Shown here: positions 8,672 to 18,644 of the stretch, in pieces | Position numbering within the stretch: the first letter of the stretch is position 1 | Layout of the letters: each line of letters opens with the position of its first letter | The notes under the pieces: model-generated | What the model saw: the letters and a program-made list of their open reading frames with translations, nothing else | The model's database searches: none | What the model was told of the DNA's origin: nothing | Program-made: the position numbers and the translations under genes | Source: Burkholderiaceae bacterium | GTDB lineage: Bacteria > Pseudomonadota > Gammaproteobacteria > Burkholderiales > Burkholderiaceae | Assembly: GCA_021166835.1 (NCBI GenBank) | Contig: JAJPEN010000076.1 | Location: forward strand, 1-64,000 | Length of the DNA stretch: 64,000 nt | Reading direction: 5' to 3'

Positions 8672-9164
8672 TCGTTCCTTCGAGATACGCGAGGATGAAC
8701 TCGGCGATCGCGTCGGGGTCGTTCAGGTCCAGGCGCGGCAGCGTCGTGGCCAGCGCGGCATCGCTCGCGATGGCGATGATGTTCGGGTCGCTCGGGTACA
8801 GCGGTTCCTTGCCGAGCGACGGGCGATGCACCTCGAGCTTGGGGATCGGGGCGTGCTTGTAGCCTTCGACGAGCACGATGTCGCAGGGCGAGAAACGCTG
8901 CAGCTGCTCGTGCAGCGAGGGCTCGCGCTCGCCGCGCAGCTCGTGCATCAGCACCCAGCGCTGGTCGGAGGTGATCAGCACTTCGGAGGCGCCCGCCTCG
9001 CGATGCCGCCAGGAATCCTTGCCGGGCTTGTCGATGTCGAACAGGTGGTGCGCATGCTTGACCAGCGACACGCGCAGCCCGCGCAGCACGAAGCGCGGAA
9101 TGAGCTGCTCGATCAGCGTGGTCTTGCCCGAGCCCGAATAACCGGCGAAGCCGAAGACTTTCAT
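8643..9164 (-). CDS. mobB: Molybdopterin-guanine dinucleotide biosynthesis protein MobB
   Basis: A 173-residue P-loop GTP-binding protein that assists MobA in making the MGD form of Moco. The Walker A motif GYSGSGKTT lies at residues 8-16. The family residues KHAHH and DSWRHREAGA and the phrase DIVLVEGYKHAPIPKLEVHR are present. Length is normal. It heads the Moco run, 145 bp after thrC; that gap (9165-9309) has no gene I can support. MGD is used by DMSO-reductase-type enzymes, so the host probably has some. Confidence 0.94.
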   Translation of the reverse strand: MKVFGFAGYSGSGKTTLIEQLIPRFVLRGLRVSLVKHAHHLFDIDKPGKDSWRHREAGASEVLITSDQRWVLMHELRGEREPSLHEQLQRFSPCDIVLVEGYKHAPIPKLEVHRPSLGKEPLYPSDPNIIAIASDAALATTLPRLDLNDPDAIAEFILAYLEGTNETRIAAVR

Positions 9165-9309
9165 GTCGGAATCGAGGATACCCGAGCGGGCGGCGGCATG
9201 TGGACGACGGGGATGCCCGCGGGCGGAGGCGGCGCGACATCGCCGCGGATGCCGGCGCCGGCGGGGTAGCCAGTGGGACAGCCGGCGGCCGCCGAGCGCG
9301 AGCGCCCAA

Positions 9310-10761
9310 TCAGGCGTCGGCGCGCCAGCGGCAGTCCACGCTCGACGGCAGCGCGTCGGTGCGATCGGCGATGTAGCGCTTCAGGCGCTCGACGTCGACC
9401 GGCATGCGCTCGTAGCGCTGCGGCAAGGCCTCGATGCCCTCGTAGCCGGCCGGGCGCGGCGGCTCGCTGCCGATCGCCTCGCGGATCGTGTCGGCGAACT
9501 TCGCCGGCTGCGCCGTCTCGAGGCAGATCATGGTGACGCCGGGCTCGCGCCAGTCGCGCGCCACGTGCAGGCCGTCGGCAGTATGCGGATCGACGACGAC
9601 GCCGTAGCGCTGGTGCGTGGCCCGGATCGTCGCGACGCGGTCGGCGTGCGTGCTGCGCCCGGAGGCGAAGCCGCAGGCCGGGAAGCGCTCGGCCTCGGCG
9701 CTGCCGGTGATGTCGAACCGGCCGTCGCGCTCGAGCGCGGCCCACAGCTCGCGCACGCGGCCCGCGTCGTGCGCGGCGAGATCGAAGACGAAGCGCTCGA
9801 AGTTCGACGCCTTCGAGATGTCCATCGACGGGCTGCTGGTGTGGTGCGTCTCGCGCGCTGCGCGCGGGCGATAGCGCCCGGTGCGGATGAACTCGTCGAG
9901 CACGTCGTTCTCGTTGGTGGCGACGACGAGCCGCGAGACGGGCAGGCCCATCCGGCGCGCGATGTGCCCGGCGAGCACGTTGCCGAAGTTGCCCGACGGA
10001 ACGGTGAACGCCACGCGCTCGTCGTTGCTGCGCGTGGCGGCGAAGTAGCCCTTGAAGTAGTAGACGATCTGCGCGGCGACGCGCGCCCAGTTGATCGAGT
10101 TGACGGTGCCGATCGAATGGCGCCGCTTGAAGATCAGATCGTTGGAGACCGCCTTGACGAGATCCTGGCACTCGTCGAAGACGCCGTCGACGGCGATGTT
10201 GAAGACGTTCGCGTCGGTGAGCGAGTACATCTGCGCGGTCTGGAACGCGCTCATCCGCCCGTAGGGCGACAGCATGAACACCTGGATGCCGGCGCGGCCG
10301 CGCATCGCGTATTCGGCGGCGCTGCCGGTGTCGCCCGAGGTGGCGCCGAGGATGTTCAGCTCGCTCTTCTGCTCGCGCAGCACGTGTTCGAAGAGCGCGC
10401 CGAGCAGCTGCATGGCGACGTCCTTGAACGCCAGCGTCGGGCCGTTGGACAGCTTCAGCAGCGCGAGGCCCGGCTCGAGCGGCGCCAGCGGCGTGATCTC
10501 GTCGCTGCCGAACACGTCGGCCGTGTAGGTCTCGCGACAGAGCCTGCGCAGCTGCTCGGCCGGGAGATCGTCGGCGTACAGCCGCAGGATCTCGAAGGCA
10601 AGCTCGGCATAGGGCAGCGTGCGCCAGCGCGCGAGCGTCGCGTCGTCGATCTTCGGATAGCGCTCCGGAACGACGAGCCCGCCGTCGGGGGCGAGACCAC
10701 CGAGCAGGATCTCGGTGAAGCGCGCCGGCTCCATGCCGCCGCGGGTGGACAGGTACTTCAC
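9310..10761 (-). CDS. thrC: Threonine synthase
   Basis: A 483-residue PLP-dependent enzyme converting O-phosphohomoserine to threonine in the cytoplasm. It begins MKYLSTRG, has SNGPTLAFKDVAMQLLG with the PLP-binding lysine, LGATSGDTGSAAEYA as the phosphate/PLP loop, and PSGNFGNVLAGHIA, all typical of the long proteobacterial ThrC class. The ATG overlaps the hom stop by 4 bases (ATGA), so hom and thrC are translationally coupled. Confidence 0.97.
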   Translation of the reverse strand: MKYLSTRGGMEPARFTEILLGGLAPDGGLVVPERYPKIDDATLARWRTLPYAELAFEILRLYADDLPAEQLRRLCRETYTADVFGSDEITPLAPLEPGLALLKLSNGPTLAFKDVAMQLLGALFEHVLREQKSELNILGATSGDTGSAAEYAMRGRAGIQVFMLSPYGRMSAFQTAQMYSLTDANVFNIAVDGVFDECQDLVKAVSNDLIFKRRHSIGTVNSINWARVAAQIVYYFKGYFAATRSNDERVAFTVPSGNFGNVLAGHIARRMGLPVSRLVVATNENDVLDEFIRTGRYRPRAARETHHTSSPSMDISKASNFERFVFDLAAHDAGRVRELWAALERDGRFDITGSAEAERFPACGFASGRSTHADRVATIRATHQRYGVVVDPHTADGLHVARDWREPGVTMICLETAQPAKFADTIREAIGSEPPRPAGYEGIEALPQRYERMPVDVERLKRYIADRTDALPSSVDCRWRADA

Positions 10762-12146
10762 TGCAGTTCTTCGAGACGGATGCGCACGACGCGCGAGAGC
10801 ACGGTTTCCAGCGCTTCGATGCGCTCGATGGCGGCGACGATGCGCCGCTCGATCGTGCGATGCGTGAGCAGGATGATGTCGGTCTGGTTCTCGCCTTCGC
10901 CCGGCTCGCGCTGCAGGGCCGCGTCGATCGAGATCTCGCCGTCGGCGAGGATGCGCGTGACGTCGGCGAGCACGCCGGGCCGGTCGGCCACGCGCAGGCG
11001 CAGGTAATACGCGGTCTGCACCGCGTCGATCGGCAGCACCGGCAGGTCGGACAGCGACTCGGCCTGGAAGGCCAGGTGCGGCACGCGGTTACCGGGGTCG
11101 GAGGTGAACATGCGCGCGACGTCGACGAGATCGGCAACGACCGCGCTCGCCGTGGGTTCGGCGCCGGCGCCCTTGCCGTAATACATCGTCTGGCCGACCG
11201 CGTCGCCCTTGACCAGGACCGCGTTCATCGCGCCCTCGACGCTGGCGATCAGGCGCGAAGCCGGGATCAGCGTGGGGTGCACGCGCAGCTCGAAGCCCTC
11301 GGGGCTCGCGTCGGAGCGCTCGCGCCGGCGGGTGATGCCGAGCAGCTTGATGCGGTAGCCGAGCTGCTCGGCGTAGCGGATGTCTTCGGCCTGCAGCTGC
11401 GTGATGCCTTCGACATGGCACTTGTCGAACTGCACGGGAACGCCGAAAGCGATCGCCGACAGGATCGTGATCTTGTGCGCGGCGTCGATGCCTTCGATGT
11501 CGAAAGTGGGGTCGGCTTCAGCGTAGCCCAGGCGCTGCGCCTCGGCGAGCACGACGTCGAAGGCGAGCTTGCGCTCGCGCATCTCCGAGAGGATGAAGTT
11601 CGTCGTGCCGTTGATGATGCCGGCGATCCACTCGATGCGGTTGGCCGTGAGTCCTTCGCGCAACGCCTTGATGATCGGCACGCCGCCGGCCACCGCCGCC
11701 TCGAAGGCGACCATCACGCCGCGCTGCGAAGCGGCGCGGAAGATCTCGTTGCCGTGCACGGCGAGCAGCGCCTTGTTCGCGGTGACGACGTGCTTGCCCT
11801 GCTCGATCGCCGCGAGCACCAGCTCGCGCGCGATGCCGTAGCCGCCGATCAGCTCGACGACGACGTCGACGTCGGGATTCGCGATGACGCGGCGTGCGTC
11901 GTCGACGACGTCCACGCCCTCGCCCACGCGTTCGCGCGCGCGCGCTACGTCGAGATCGGCGACCTGGACGATTTCGATCGGCCGGCCCGCGCGGCGGCGG
12001 ATCTCGTCCTGGTTGCGGCGAAGAACGTCGAAGGTGCCGCCGCCGACGGTGCCGATGCCGAGCAGCCCGACGCGGACCGGGCCGAGTTTTCCGTTGGAGG
12101 GCGCCGCGGTCGCGGTGCGCTCCTCGCGCGCTCGACTCGTGCTCAC
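10758..12146 (-). CDS. hom: Homoserine dehydrogenase (with ACT domain)
   Basis: A 462-residue NAD(P)-dependent enzyme reducing aspartate semialdehyde to homoserine. It has an N-terminal Rossmann motif [17 protein letters not shown], the catalytic region with [30 protein letters not shown] and [24 protein letters not shown], and a C-terminal ACT domain ([17 protein letters not shown]) for feedback control by threonine. The GTG at 12146 overlaps the alaC stop codon (GTGA). This start leaves an about 20-residue leader before the Rossmann strand, which is usual in Burkholderiales. Confidence 0.96.
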   Translation of the reverse strand: MSTSRAREERTATAAPSNGKLGPVRVGLLGIGTVGGGTFDVLRRNQDEIRRRAGRPIEIVQVADLDVARARERVGEGVDVVDDARRVIANPDVDVVVELIGGYGIARELVLAAIEQGKHVVTANKALLAVHGNEIFRAASQRGVMVAFEAAVAGGVPIIKALREGLTANRIEWIAGIINGTTNFILSEMRERKLAFDVVLAEAQRLGYAEADPTFDIEGIDAAHKITILSAIAFGVPVQFDKCHVEGITQLQAEDIRYAEQLGYRIKLLGITRRRERSDASPEGFELRVHPTLIPASRLIASVEGAMNAVLVKGDAVGQTMYYGKGAGAEPTASAVVADLVDVARMFTSDPGNRVPHLAFQAESLSDLPVLPIDAVQTAYYLRLRVADRPGVLADVTRILADGEISIDAALQREPGEGENQTDIILLTHRTIERRIVAAIERIEALETVLSRVVRIRLEELQ

Positions 12147-13348
12147 GCCGCGATCCGGATGAGACCGTCCTTGCGGAACATCTCCTTGATGCCGCGCACC
12201 GCCTGGCGGATACGCTGCTCGTTCTCGATCAGCGCGAAACGCACGTGGTCGTCGCCGTACTCGCCGAAGCCGATGCCGGGCGAGACGGCGACCCTGGCCT
12301 CGTCGAGCAGCTTCTTCGCGAACTCGAGCGAGCCCATCGCGCGATACGGCTCGGGGATGCGCGCCCAGATGTACATCGACGCGCTGGGCACCTCCACTTC
12401 CCAGCCCGCCTCGTGCAGAGCGCGCGCGAGCACGTTGCGCCGCGTCTGGTACTTCAGGCGCGTCTCCTCGACGCAGTCCTGCGGACCGTCGAGCGCGGCG
12501 ATGGCGGCAACCTGGATCGGCGTGAAGGTGCCGTAGTCGTGATAGCTCTTCATGCGCGCCAGCGCGGCAACGAGCTCCGCATTGCCCACCATGAAGCCGA
12601 TGCGCCAGCCGGCCATGTTGTAGCTCTTGCTCATCGTGAAGAACTCGACGGCAACGTCCATCGCGCCCGGCACCTGCATGATGGAAGGCGCCCGGTAATC
12701 GTCGAAGACGATGTCGGCGTAGGCAAGGTCGTGAACGACGATGATGTCGTGCTCGCGCGCCAGCTCGACCACGCGCTCGAAGAACGCGAGATCGACGCAC
12801 TTGGCGGTGGGATTGCTCGGAAAGCCGAGGATCATCATCTTCGGCTTCGGCGAGGTTTCGCGCACCGCGCGCTCCAGCTCCTCGAGGAAATCCACCCCCG
12901 GCGTCATGCGCACCGGACGCGTCTCGGCGCCGGCGATCACCGCGCCATAGATGTGGATGGGGTAGCTCGGGTTCGGCACGAGCACGGTGTCGCCGCGATC
13001 GAGCGTGGCGAGCATCAGGTGCGCGATGCCTTCCTTGGAGCCGATGGTGACGATCGCCTCGGTGGAAGGATCGATGTCGACGTCGTAGCGGCGCTTGTAC
13101 CAGTCGGAGATGGCCTTGCGCAGGCGCGGAATGCCCTTCGAGATCGAATAGCCGTGCGTGTGCGGACGCTGGGACGCCTCGACCAGCTTGTCGATGATGT
13201 GCTGCGGCGCCGGGCCGTCGGGGTTGCCCATGCTCAGGTCGATGATGTCCTCGCCGCGATGACGCGCGGCCATCTTCAGCTCGCCCGTGATGTTGAACAC
13301 GTACGGGGGCAGGCGCTGGATGCGAGAGAACTCGCGATGAAAGACCAT
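12143..13348 (-). CDS. alaC: Alanine/glutamate-pyruvate aminotransferase AlaC
   Basis: A 401-residue class I/II PLP aminotransferase forming alanine from pyruvate. Its start [19 protein letters not shown] and the [12 protein letters not shown] loop are typical of the AlaC group. The PLP lysine lies in [18 protein letters not shown] and the nearby [11 protein letters not shown] binds PLP. The ATG at 13348 is preferred; the alternative start at 13453 would run into the divergent gene at 13410. It heads an alaC-hom-thrC operon with overlapping stops and starts. Confidence 0.94.
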   Translation of the reverse strand: MVFHREFSRIQRLPPYVFNITGELKMAARHRGEDIIDLSMGNPDGPAPQHIIDKLVEASQRPHTHGYSISKGIPRLRKAISDWYKRRYDVDIDPSTEAIVTIGSKEGIAHLMLATLDRGDTVLVPNPSYPIHIYGAVIAGAETRPVRMTPGVDFLEELERAVRETSPKPKMMILGFPSNPTAKCVDLAFFERVVELAREHDIIVVHDLAYADIVFDDYRAPSIMQVPGAMDVAVEFFTMSKSYNMAGWRIGFMVGNAELVAALARMKSYHDYGTFTPIQVAAIAALDGPQDCVEETRLKYQTRRNVLARALHEAGWEVEVPSASMYIWARIPEPYRAMGSLEFAKKLLDEARVAVSPGIGFGEYGDDHVRFALIENEQRIRQAVRGIKEMFRKDGLIRIAA

Positions 13349-13409
13349 GGGACGACTCCGTTGAACCGGAGAATGTAACATTTCCCCTCGTATCGGAGCG
13401 TTTTCCGCA

Positions 13410-13784
13410 ATGAAGCTGCACTCGGAAAGGCCGGCCGGCGCGAACACCTTCACCGCCTACGGAGACGGATGGTTCGACGTCAACGGCGAGCGTCACAGCG
13501 GCTCGGTGCTGGTCGTTCCGGAGGCCGAGGTCGTCGCCTGGGGGGTCGCGGACTTCGATTCGCTTTCGGAAGCCGATTTCGAGCGCCTGCTCGCGCTCGA
13601 ACCCGAGCTGGTGCTGTTCGGCACCGGCACGCGCCAGCGCTTTCCGCATCCGCGGCTCACCGCGCCGCTGGCGCGCCGGCAGATCGGCATCGAGGTGATG
13701 GACACGGGCGCGGCCTGCCGGACCTACAACATCCTGGCGGGGGAAGGCCGGAGGGCGCTGGCGGCGCTGTTGCCGATGGGGTGA
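13410..13784 (+). CDS. Mth938-like domain protein (NDUFAF3/DUF498 family)
   Basis: A 124-residue protein of the Mth938/DUF498 family, whose mitochondrial relative NDUFAF3 helps assemble complex I. The bacterial role is not established. Conserved elements include the N-terminal [22 protein letters not shown], the [15 protein letters not shown] loop, and [30 protein letters not shown] at the end. It is divergent from alaC with a 61-bp shared promoter region, and upstream of bcp. Confidence 0.88.
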   Translation: MKLHSERPAGANTFTAYGDGWFDVNGERHSGSVLVVPEAEVVAWGVADFDSLSEADFERLLALEPELVLFGTGTRQRFPHPRLTAPLARRQIGIEVMDTGAACRTYNILAGEGRRALAALLPMG

Positions 13785-13848
13785 ACGGCTGTGTTATGTT
13801 CGGTTCGCATCGACGCAACGCGTCGGATCGTCCGCAGCCGGAGTTTCG

Positions 13849-14310
13849 TTGAGCGTTCCGATCGGCAGTCCGATTCCCGCTTTTCGCGCCGCCTCCACGG
13901 GCGGCGAGATCGACTCGGCGGATCTGAAGGGACGAAAGCTCGTCCTGTACTTCTACCCCAAGGACAACACTCCGGGCTGCACGCGCCAGGGCGCGGACTT
14001 CCGCGACCGGCACGATGCTTTCGTCCGGGCCGGCGCCGTCGTCCTCGGCGTCTCGCGTGACAGCCTGAAATCGCACGCGAGCTTCAAGTCGAAGCTGCAG
14101 TTTCCCTTCGAACTGGTGTCCGACGCCGACGAGGCGCTGTGTCGGGCATTCGACGTGCTTCGCGAGAAGATGCTGTACGGCCGAAAGGTGCGCGGCATCG
14201 AGCGCTCCACCTTCGTCTTCGACGCGGACGGCAGGCTCGTGCGCGAATGGCGAGGCGTGCGGGTGCCGGGGCACGTGGACGAAGTGCTCGACGTCGTACG
14301 CTCGCTCTGA
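13849..14310 (+). CDS. bcp: Thioredoxin-dependent peroxiredoxin, BCP/PrxQ type
   Basis: A 153-residue thiol peroxidase. The peroxidatic cysteine is Cys44 in YFYPKDNTPGCTRQG, with the conserved Pro and Thr of the active site and a conserved Arg in GIERSTFVFD. The resolving cysteine that many BCPs carry five residues later is absent (Asp at that place), so it should work as a 1-Cys enzyme or use a distant cysteine (one other cysteine lies in ALCRAF). The start is TTG at 13849 with GGAG five bases upstream; there is no better initiation codon. Confidence 0.92.
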   Translation: MSVPIGSPIPAFRAASTGGEIDSADLKGRKLVLYFYPKDNTPGCTRQGADFRDRHDAFVRAGAVVLGVSRDSLKSHASFKSKLQFPFELVSDADEALCRAFDVLREKMLYGRKVRGIERSTFVFDADGRLVREWRGVRVPGHVDEVLDVVRSL

Positions 14311-14322
14311 GAACCGCAACGA

Positions 14323-16269
14323 ATGCCGCTACCGAAACCCCCGAGCAAACCCGCCACCCTTCTCGATCTGACCAGCGCCGTGCAGGCCCGCGCGAAACGC
14401 GCAGGCGAGGCGGCGGAGGCGCCGCCGGCGAGCGGCCGCGACGAAGACGAGGCGCCGGCGCGTGTCGTTCCGATGCGCGGGAAGGCCCGAGTCGGGGAGG
14501 CCCGAGTCGGGGAGGCCCGAGTCGAGGAGGCTGAGGCGCCGCGGGAGGTGGAGCGGCCGCGCCGCGGGACTGGCGCTGCGCAGCTGCCTGCGGTTCTGAA
14601 GGCGGCGCCGCCGCCAGCGATGAAGCCGATGCCCGCGCCGGCGATGGAACCCGCGCCGGCGCCCGCGATGAAAACCTCGGCGGGCCCGACGATGAAGCCG
14701 GCGGCTGCCCCGGCAGCGCCGACGCAGGCGCCTCGGACCCGGCCGGAAGCGAAGCAGACGGCGCAGCCGTCGACGCAACGGCAGCCACTGCCCTCCGCAA
14801 AGGCGACGCCGGATTCGGCGGGCAAGCCTGCACGCCCCGCCCGCCCCGACAGCCAGACGCGCGCCCGCCCGCGCACGAGCGCAGAAGCGCCGAAGCTCTT
14901 CGTGCTCGACACCAACGTGCTGATGCACGACCCGAGCAGCCTGTTCCGCTTCGCCGAGCACGATCTGTACCTGCCGATGATGACGCTCGAGGAGCTCGAC
15001 AACCACAAGAAGGGGATGTCGGAGGTCTCGCGCAACGCCCGGCAGGTGAGCCGCACGCTCGACGAATTGATCGAGGCGGCCGGCGAGGCCGACATCACCG
15101 ACGGCATCCCGCTCGCTGCGCTGGGCAACCGCGACGCCGCAGGACGGCTGTTCTTCCAGACACAGGCGATCGCGTCGATGCTGCCGTCGAGCCTGCCGAT
15201 GGGCAAGGCCGACAACCAGATCCTGGGCGTCGTGCGTGCGTTGCAGGAGCGGCTGCACGACCGGCAGGTGGTGCTGCTGTCGAAAGACATCAACATGCGG
15301 ATCAAGGCCCGGACGATGGGCCTGCCCGCCGAGGACTACTTCAACGACCAGGTCCTCGAGGACACCGACCTGCTCTACACCGGCGTGCTGCGGCTGCCGG
15401 ACGACTTCTGGGAGAAGCACGGCAAGGGGATCGAGTCGTGGCAGCAGGGCGGCTACACCTTCTACCGGATCAGCGGCCCGCTCGTCTCGTCGCTGCTGCT
15501 GAACCAGTTCGTCTGGTTCGAAGGCGACATGCCGCTGCTCGCGAAAGTGCGCGAGATCGCCGGACGCACGGCGGTGCTGCAGACATTGCGCGATTACGGT
15601 CATGGCAAGAACGCCGTGTGGGGAATCACCGCGCGCAACCGCGAGCAGAACTTCGCGCTGAATCTGCTGATGGACCCCGAGGTCGACTTCGTCACGCTGC
15701 TCGGCCAGGCGGGCACCGGCAAGACGCTGATCACGCTCGCCGCGGGTCTCGTCCAGGTGCTCGAATCCAAGCGCTACACCGAGATCGTGATGACGCGCGC
15801 CACGGTGCCGGTGGGCGAGGACATCGGCTACCTGCCGGGCACCGAGGAGGAGAAGATGCAGCCGTGGATGGGTGCGCTCGAGGACAACCTCGAGGTGCTC
15901 AACCGCAGCGATCCGGCGGCCGGCGAATGGGGACGCGCGGCGACCAACGACCTGATCCGCTCGCGCGTGCGCGTGAAGTCGATGTCGTTCATGCGCGGGC
16001 GCACCTTCACCAACAAGTACCTGATCGTCGACGAGGCGCAGAACCTCACGCCGAAGCAGATGAAGACACTGGTGACGCGCGCGGGCCCCGGGACGAAGGT
16101 CGTCTGCATGGGGAACATCGCGCAGATCGACACGCCGTACCTGACGGAAGGGTCGTCGGGGCTGACCTATGTCGTCGACCGCTTCAAGGGGTGGCCGCAT
16201 GCGGGGCATGTGACGCTGCAGCGGGGGGAGAGGTCGAGGCTGGCGGATTTTGCGGCGGAGGTGCTTTAA
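14323..16269 (+). CDS. PIN-PhoH family ATPase/nuclease with long disordered N-terminus
   Basis: A 648-residue fusion of a PIN nuclease domain (VLDTNVLMHD at about 194-203, acidic catalytic residues, then EELDNHKKG) and a C-terminal PhoH ATPase/helicase-like domain (Walker A GQAGTGKT at 461-468, Walker B YLIVDEAQNLTPKQ, and GDIAQID-like MGNIAQIDTPYL). Such PIN-PhoH proteins (YlaK/PhoH2 group) are thought to be RNA helicase-nucleases. The first roughly 185 residues are a low-complexity, Ala/Pro/Arg/Lys-rich tail with ARVGE repeats, much longer than in many relatives. It follows bcp by 12 bp. Confidence 0.9.
   Translation: MPLPKPPSKPATLLDLTSAVQARAKRAGEAAEAPPASGRDEDEAPARVVPMRGKARVGEARVGEARVEEAEAPREVERPRRGTGAAQLPAVLKAAPPPAMKPMPAPAMEPAPAPAMKTSAGPTMKPAAAPAAPTQAPRTRPEAKQTAQPSTQRQPLPSAKATPDSAGKPARPARPDSQTRARPRTSAEAPKLFVLDTNVLMHDPSSLFRFAEHDLYLPMMTLEELDNHKKGMSEVSRNARQVSRTLDELIEAAGEADITDGIPLAALGNRDAAGRLFFQTQAIASMLPSSLPMGKADNQILGVVRALQERLHDRQVVLLSKDINMRIKARTMGLPAEDYFNDQVLEDTDLLYTGVLRLPDDFWEKHGKGIESWQQGGYTFYRISGPLVSSLLLNQFVWFEGDMPLLAKVREIAGRTAVLQTLRDYGHGKNAVWGITARNREQNFALNLLMDPEVDFVTLLGQAGTGKTLITLAAGLVQVLESKRYTEIVMTRATVPVGEDIGYLPGTEEEKMQPWMGALEDNLEVLNRSDPAAGEWGRAATNDLIRSRVRVKSMSFMRGRTFTNKYLIVDEAQNLTPKQMKTLVTRAGPGTKVVCMGNIAQIDTPYLTEGSSGLTYVVDRFKGWPHAGHVTLQRGERSRLADFAAEVL
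14484..14528 (+). repeat. 15-bp in-frame tandem repeat in the PhoH gene
   Basis: Three consecutive copies of GGCCCGAGTCGGGGA (the third with one change) encode ARVGE/ARVGE/ARVEE. The unit is a multiple of three, so copy-number change would lengthen or shorten the disordered tail without breaking the frame. Confidence 0.85.
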
Positions 16270-16446
16270 GCGGCACGCGAGCGCCGAAATGCGAAATATC
16301 CGGGGCTGCAAATCGCAGCGTTTCTGCTTCCGCAATCGGCTACGCAGCGCTGAATGCAGCTTTCCGCAGCGCGGCGTACTACCGGGCGGACCGGCCGATG
16401 AACTGCGCGAAGGCCCGAGCGGCCGAGCCGCGCCACCCGTACCCGC

Positions 16447-17829
16447 CTACCCGCTCGTGTAGTTCTCGAACTTCGTGTACTGCCCGACGAAGGTCAGGCG
16501 CACCGTTCCGATCGGTCCGTTGCGCTGCTTGCCGATGATGATCTCGGCAACGCCCTTGTCGGTGGAGTCGGGGTTGTAGACCTCATCGCGGTAGATGAAG
16601 ACGATGACGTCTGCGTCCTGCTCGATCGCACCCGATTCGCGCAGATCCGACATCACCGGCCGCTTGTTCGGCCGCTGCTCGAGCGAGCGGTTCAGCTGCG
16701 ACAGCGCGATCACCGGACAATCCAGCTCCTTGGCAAGCGCCTTCAGCGAGCGCGAGATCTCGGAGATCTCGGTGGCGCGGTTCTCGCCGGTGGACGTGGC
16801 CGACATCAGCTGCAGGTAATCGACCACGATCAGGCCCAGCCGTCCGCACTGGCGCGACAGGCGACGCGCGCGCGCGCGCAGCTCGAGCGCGTTCAACGCC
16901 GGCGTCTCGTCGATGAACAGCTGCGCGTCCTGCATCTTCTGGATCGCGCTGGTGAGACGCGGCCAGTCGTCGTCGACCAGGCGTCCGGTGCGCAGGCGCT
17001 GCTGGTCGAGCCGACCCACCGAGCAGACCAGGCGCATCGCCAGCTGCGTGGCGCCCATCTCCATCGAGAACACGGCCACCGGCAGGCCCTGGTCGACGGC
17101 GACGTGCTCGGCGATGTTCAGCGCCAGGGCCGTCTTGCCCATCGACGGGCGACCCGCCACGATCACCAGGTCCCCCGGCTGCAGCCCCGACGTCATCCGA
17201 TCGAGATCGACGTAGCCGCTCGGCACGCCGGTGACGTCGTTCGGGTTGTTCTGGTTGTACAGCTCGTCGATGCGCTCGACGACCTTGCCGAGCAGATCGG
17301 GCAGCGGCTGGAAACCGGCCTGCCCGCGCGCACCGTCTTCGGAGATCTGGAAGACCTTCGATTCGGCTTCGTCGAGCAGCTGGCGGGTGTCCTTGCCGGC
17401 CGGATTCAGCGCCGACGTGGAGATGTCGTCGGCGGTGGAGATGAGCTTGCGCAGCACCGCGCGGTCGCGGACGATTTCCGCGTAGCGGCGGATGTTCGCC
17501 GCCGACGGGGTTTCCTGCGCGAGCGCGTTCAGGTAGACGAGGCCGCCGGCGTCGTCGTCCTTGCCGGCGACCTTCAGCGCCTCGTAGACGGTGACGACGT
17601 CGGCCGGGTGGCTGCGTTCGATCAGCCGGCCGATCTGCTGCCAGATCAGCTGATGATCGTAGCGATAGAAATCGTCCTCGCGCAGCAGGTCGGCCACGCG
17701 GTCGAAGGCGGTGTTGTCGAGCAGCAGCCCGCCGAGCACCGCCTGCTCGGCTTCGATCGAATGCGGCGGCACGCGCAGCGCCGCGATCTGCGGATCGGCG
17801 GATGCCGCGTCGTGCGGAACCGCGGACAT
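16447..17829 (-). CDS. dnaB: Replicative DNA helicase DnaB
   Basis: A 460-residue hexameric helicase that unwinds DNA ahead of the replisome. The N-terminal domain begins PPHSIEAEQAVLGGLLLDN, a linker follows, and the RecA-like domain has Walker A GRPSMGKTALA, Walker B LIVVDYLQLM, the arginine finger region and ESGAIEQDADVI before the C-terminus. Length is normal and there is no intein. It follows rplI by 52 bp in the standard order. The 177-bp gap to the convergent PhoH gene (16270-16446) contains only a weak GCTGC/GCAGC hairpin at 16305-16319. Confidence 0.97.
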   Translation of the reverse strand: MSAVPHDAASADPQIAALRVPPHSIEAEQAVLGGLLLDNTAFDRVADLLREDDFYRYDHQLIWQQIGRLIERSHPADVVTVYEALKVAGKDDDAGGLVYLNALAQETPSAANIRRYAEIVRDRAVLRKLISTADDISTSALNPAGKDTRQLLDEAESKVFQISEDGARGQAGFQPLPDLLGKVVERIDELYNQNNPNDVTGVPSGYVDLDRMTSGLQPGDLVIVAGRPSMGKTALALNIAEHVAVDQGLPVAVFSMEMGATQLAMRLVCSVGRLDQQRLRTGRLVDDDWPRLTSAIQKMQDAQLFIDETPALNALELRARARRLSRQCGRLGLIVVDYLQLMSATSTGENRATEISEISRSLKALAKELDCPVIALSQLNRSLEQRPNKRPVMSDLRESGAIEQDADVIVFIYRDEVYNPDSTDKGVAEIIIGKQRNGPIGTVRLTFVGQYTKFENYTSG

Positions 17830-17881
17830 CGCTGCGCGCTTCGGCCGGTCGTCGTCGTCGTAGCGGAAGCGGCTCGCGGCC

Positions 17882-18334
17882 TCAGGCCGTCTCGCCGACC
17901 ACCGAAACCGTGATCTCGACGACGACGTCGCTGTGCGGCGCGACCTCGACGCTGTACTCGCCCACCGACTTCAGCGGCCCCGAGGGCATCCGCACCATCT
18001 GCTTCTCGACCTCGAAGCCCTGCTTCTTCAGGCTCTCGGCGATGTCGAAGTTGGTGACCGAGCCGAACAGGCGGCCGTCGACGCCGGCCTTCTGCACGAT
18101 GCGCACGCTCGTGCCGGCCAGGCGATCGCCCAGCGCGCGCGCGGCGGCGAGCCGCTCGCTTTGCACTTTCTCGAGCTCGGCGCGGCGGTTCTCGAATTCC
18201 TGGATGGCCGACGGCGTGGCGCGGCGCGCCTTGCCGGTGGGAATCAGGAAGTTGCGCGCGAAGCCGTCGCGCACCTTGACGACGTCGCCCAGCTGGCCGA
18301 GGTTGACGACTTTCTCGAGCAGGATGATCTGCAT
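17882..18334 (-). CDS. rplI: 50S ribosomal protein L9
   Basis: A 150-residue ribosomal protein binding domain V of 23S rRNA. It starts [32 protein letters not shown], the L9 signature, followed by the long connecting helix and the C-terminal domain with [16 protein letters not shown]. The ATG at 18334 gives this canonical N-terminus. It lies 16 bp after rpsR in the rpsF operon. Confidence 0.98.
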   Translation of the reverse strand: MQIILLEKVVNLGQLGDVVKVRDGFARNFLIPTGKARRATPSAIQEFENRRAELEKVQSERLAAARALGDRLAGTSVRIVQKAGVDGRLFGSVTNFDIAESLKKQGFEVEKQMVRMPSGPLKSVGEYSVEVAPHSDVVVEITVSVVGETA

Positions 18335-18350
18335 TTGCGTTCCCGCGCCT

Positions 18351-18626
18351 TCAGTGATTGTCGGTGTACGGCAGCAGCGCGAGGAAGCGCGCACGCTTGA
18401 TCGCATCCTGCAGCTGGCGCTGGTAGCGCGCCTTCGTACCGGTGAGCCGTGCCGGGATGATCTTGCCGGTGTCGGTGATGAAGTCTTTCAGCAGGTCGAC
18501 GTCCTTGTAGTCGATCCACTCGATCTTCTCGGCCGTGAAGCGGCAGAACTTCTTGCGCTTGAACAGCGCGCTCTGCGCCGGACGGCGCGTCTTCTTGTCT
18601 TTCGAACCACGACGAAAGGTTGCCAT
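18351..18626 (-). CDS. rpsR: 30S ribosomal protein S18
   Basis: A 91-residue small-subunit protein. The [23 protein letters not shown] and [19 protein letters not shown] segments are the S18 signature for binding S6 and 16S rRNA. A GGACCTCC/AGGAGG-like ribosome site (GAGGACCTCC on the coding strand) precedes the ATG at 18626. It lies 18 bp after priB. Confidence 0.98.
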   Translation of the reverse strand: MATFRRGSKDKKTRRPAQSALFKRKKFCRFTAEKIEWIDYKDVDLLKDFITDTGKIIPARLTGTKARYQRQLQDAIKRARFLALLPYTDNH

Positions 18627-18644
18627 GGGAGGTCCTCTGGTTGA

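Noticed and set aside
10758..13649. A 963-codon frame that would fuse hom to an upstream extension
   Set aside because: The upstream part overlaps alaC in another frame and has no recognisable domain. The GTG overlapping the alaC stop gives a normal hom.
16305..16330. Possible terminator between the PhoH gene and dnaB
   Set aside because: The stem is only 5 bp and the following run (GTTTCTGCTT) is not a clear T-tract.
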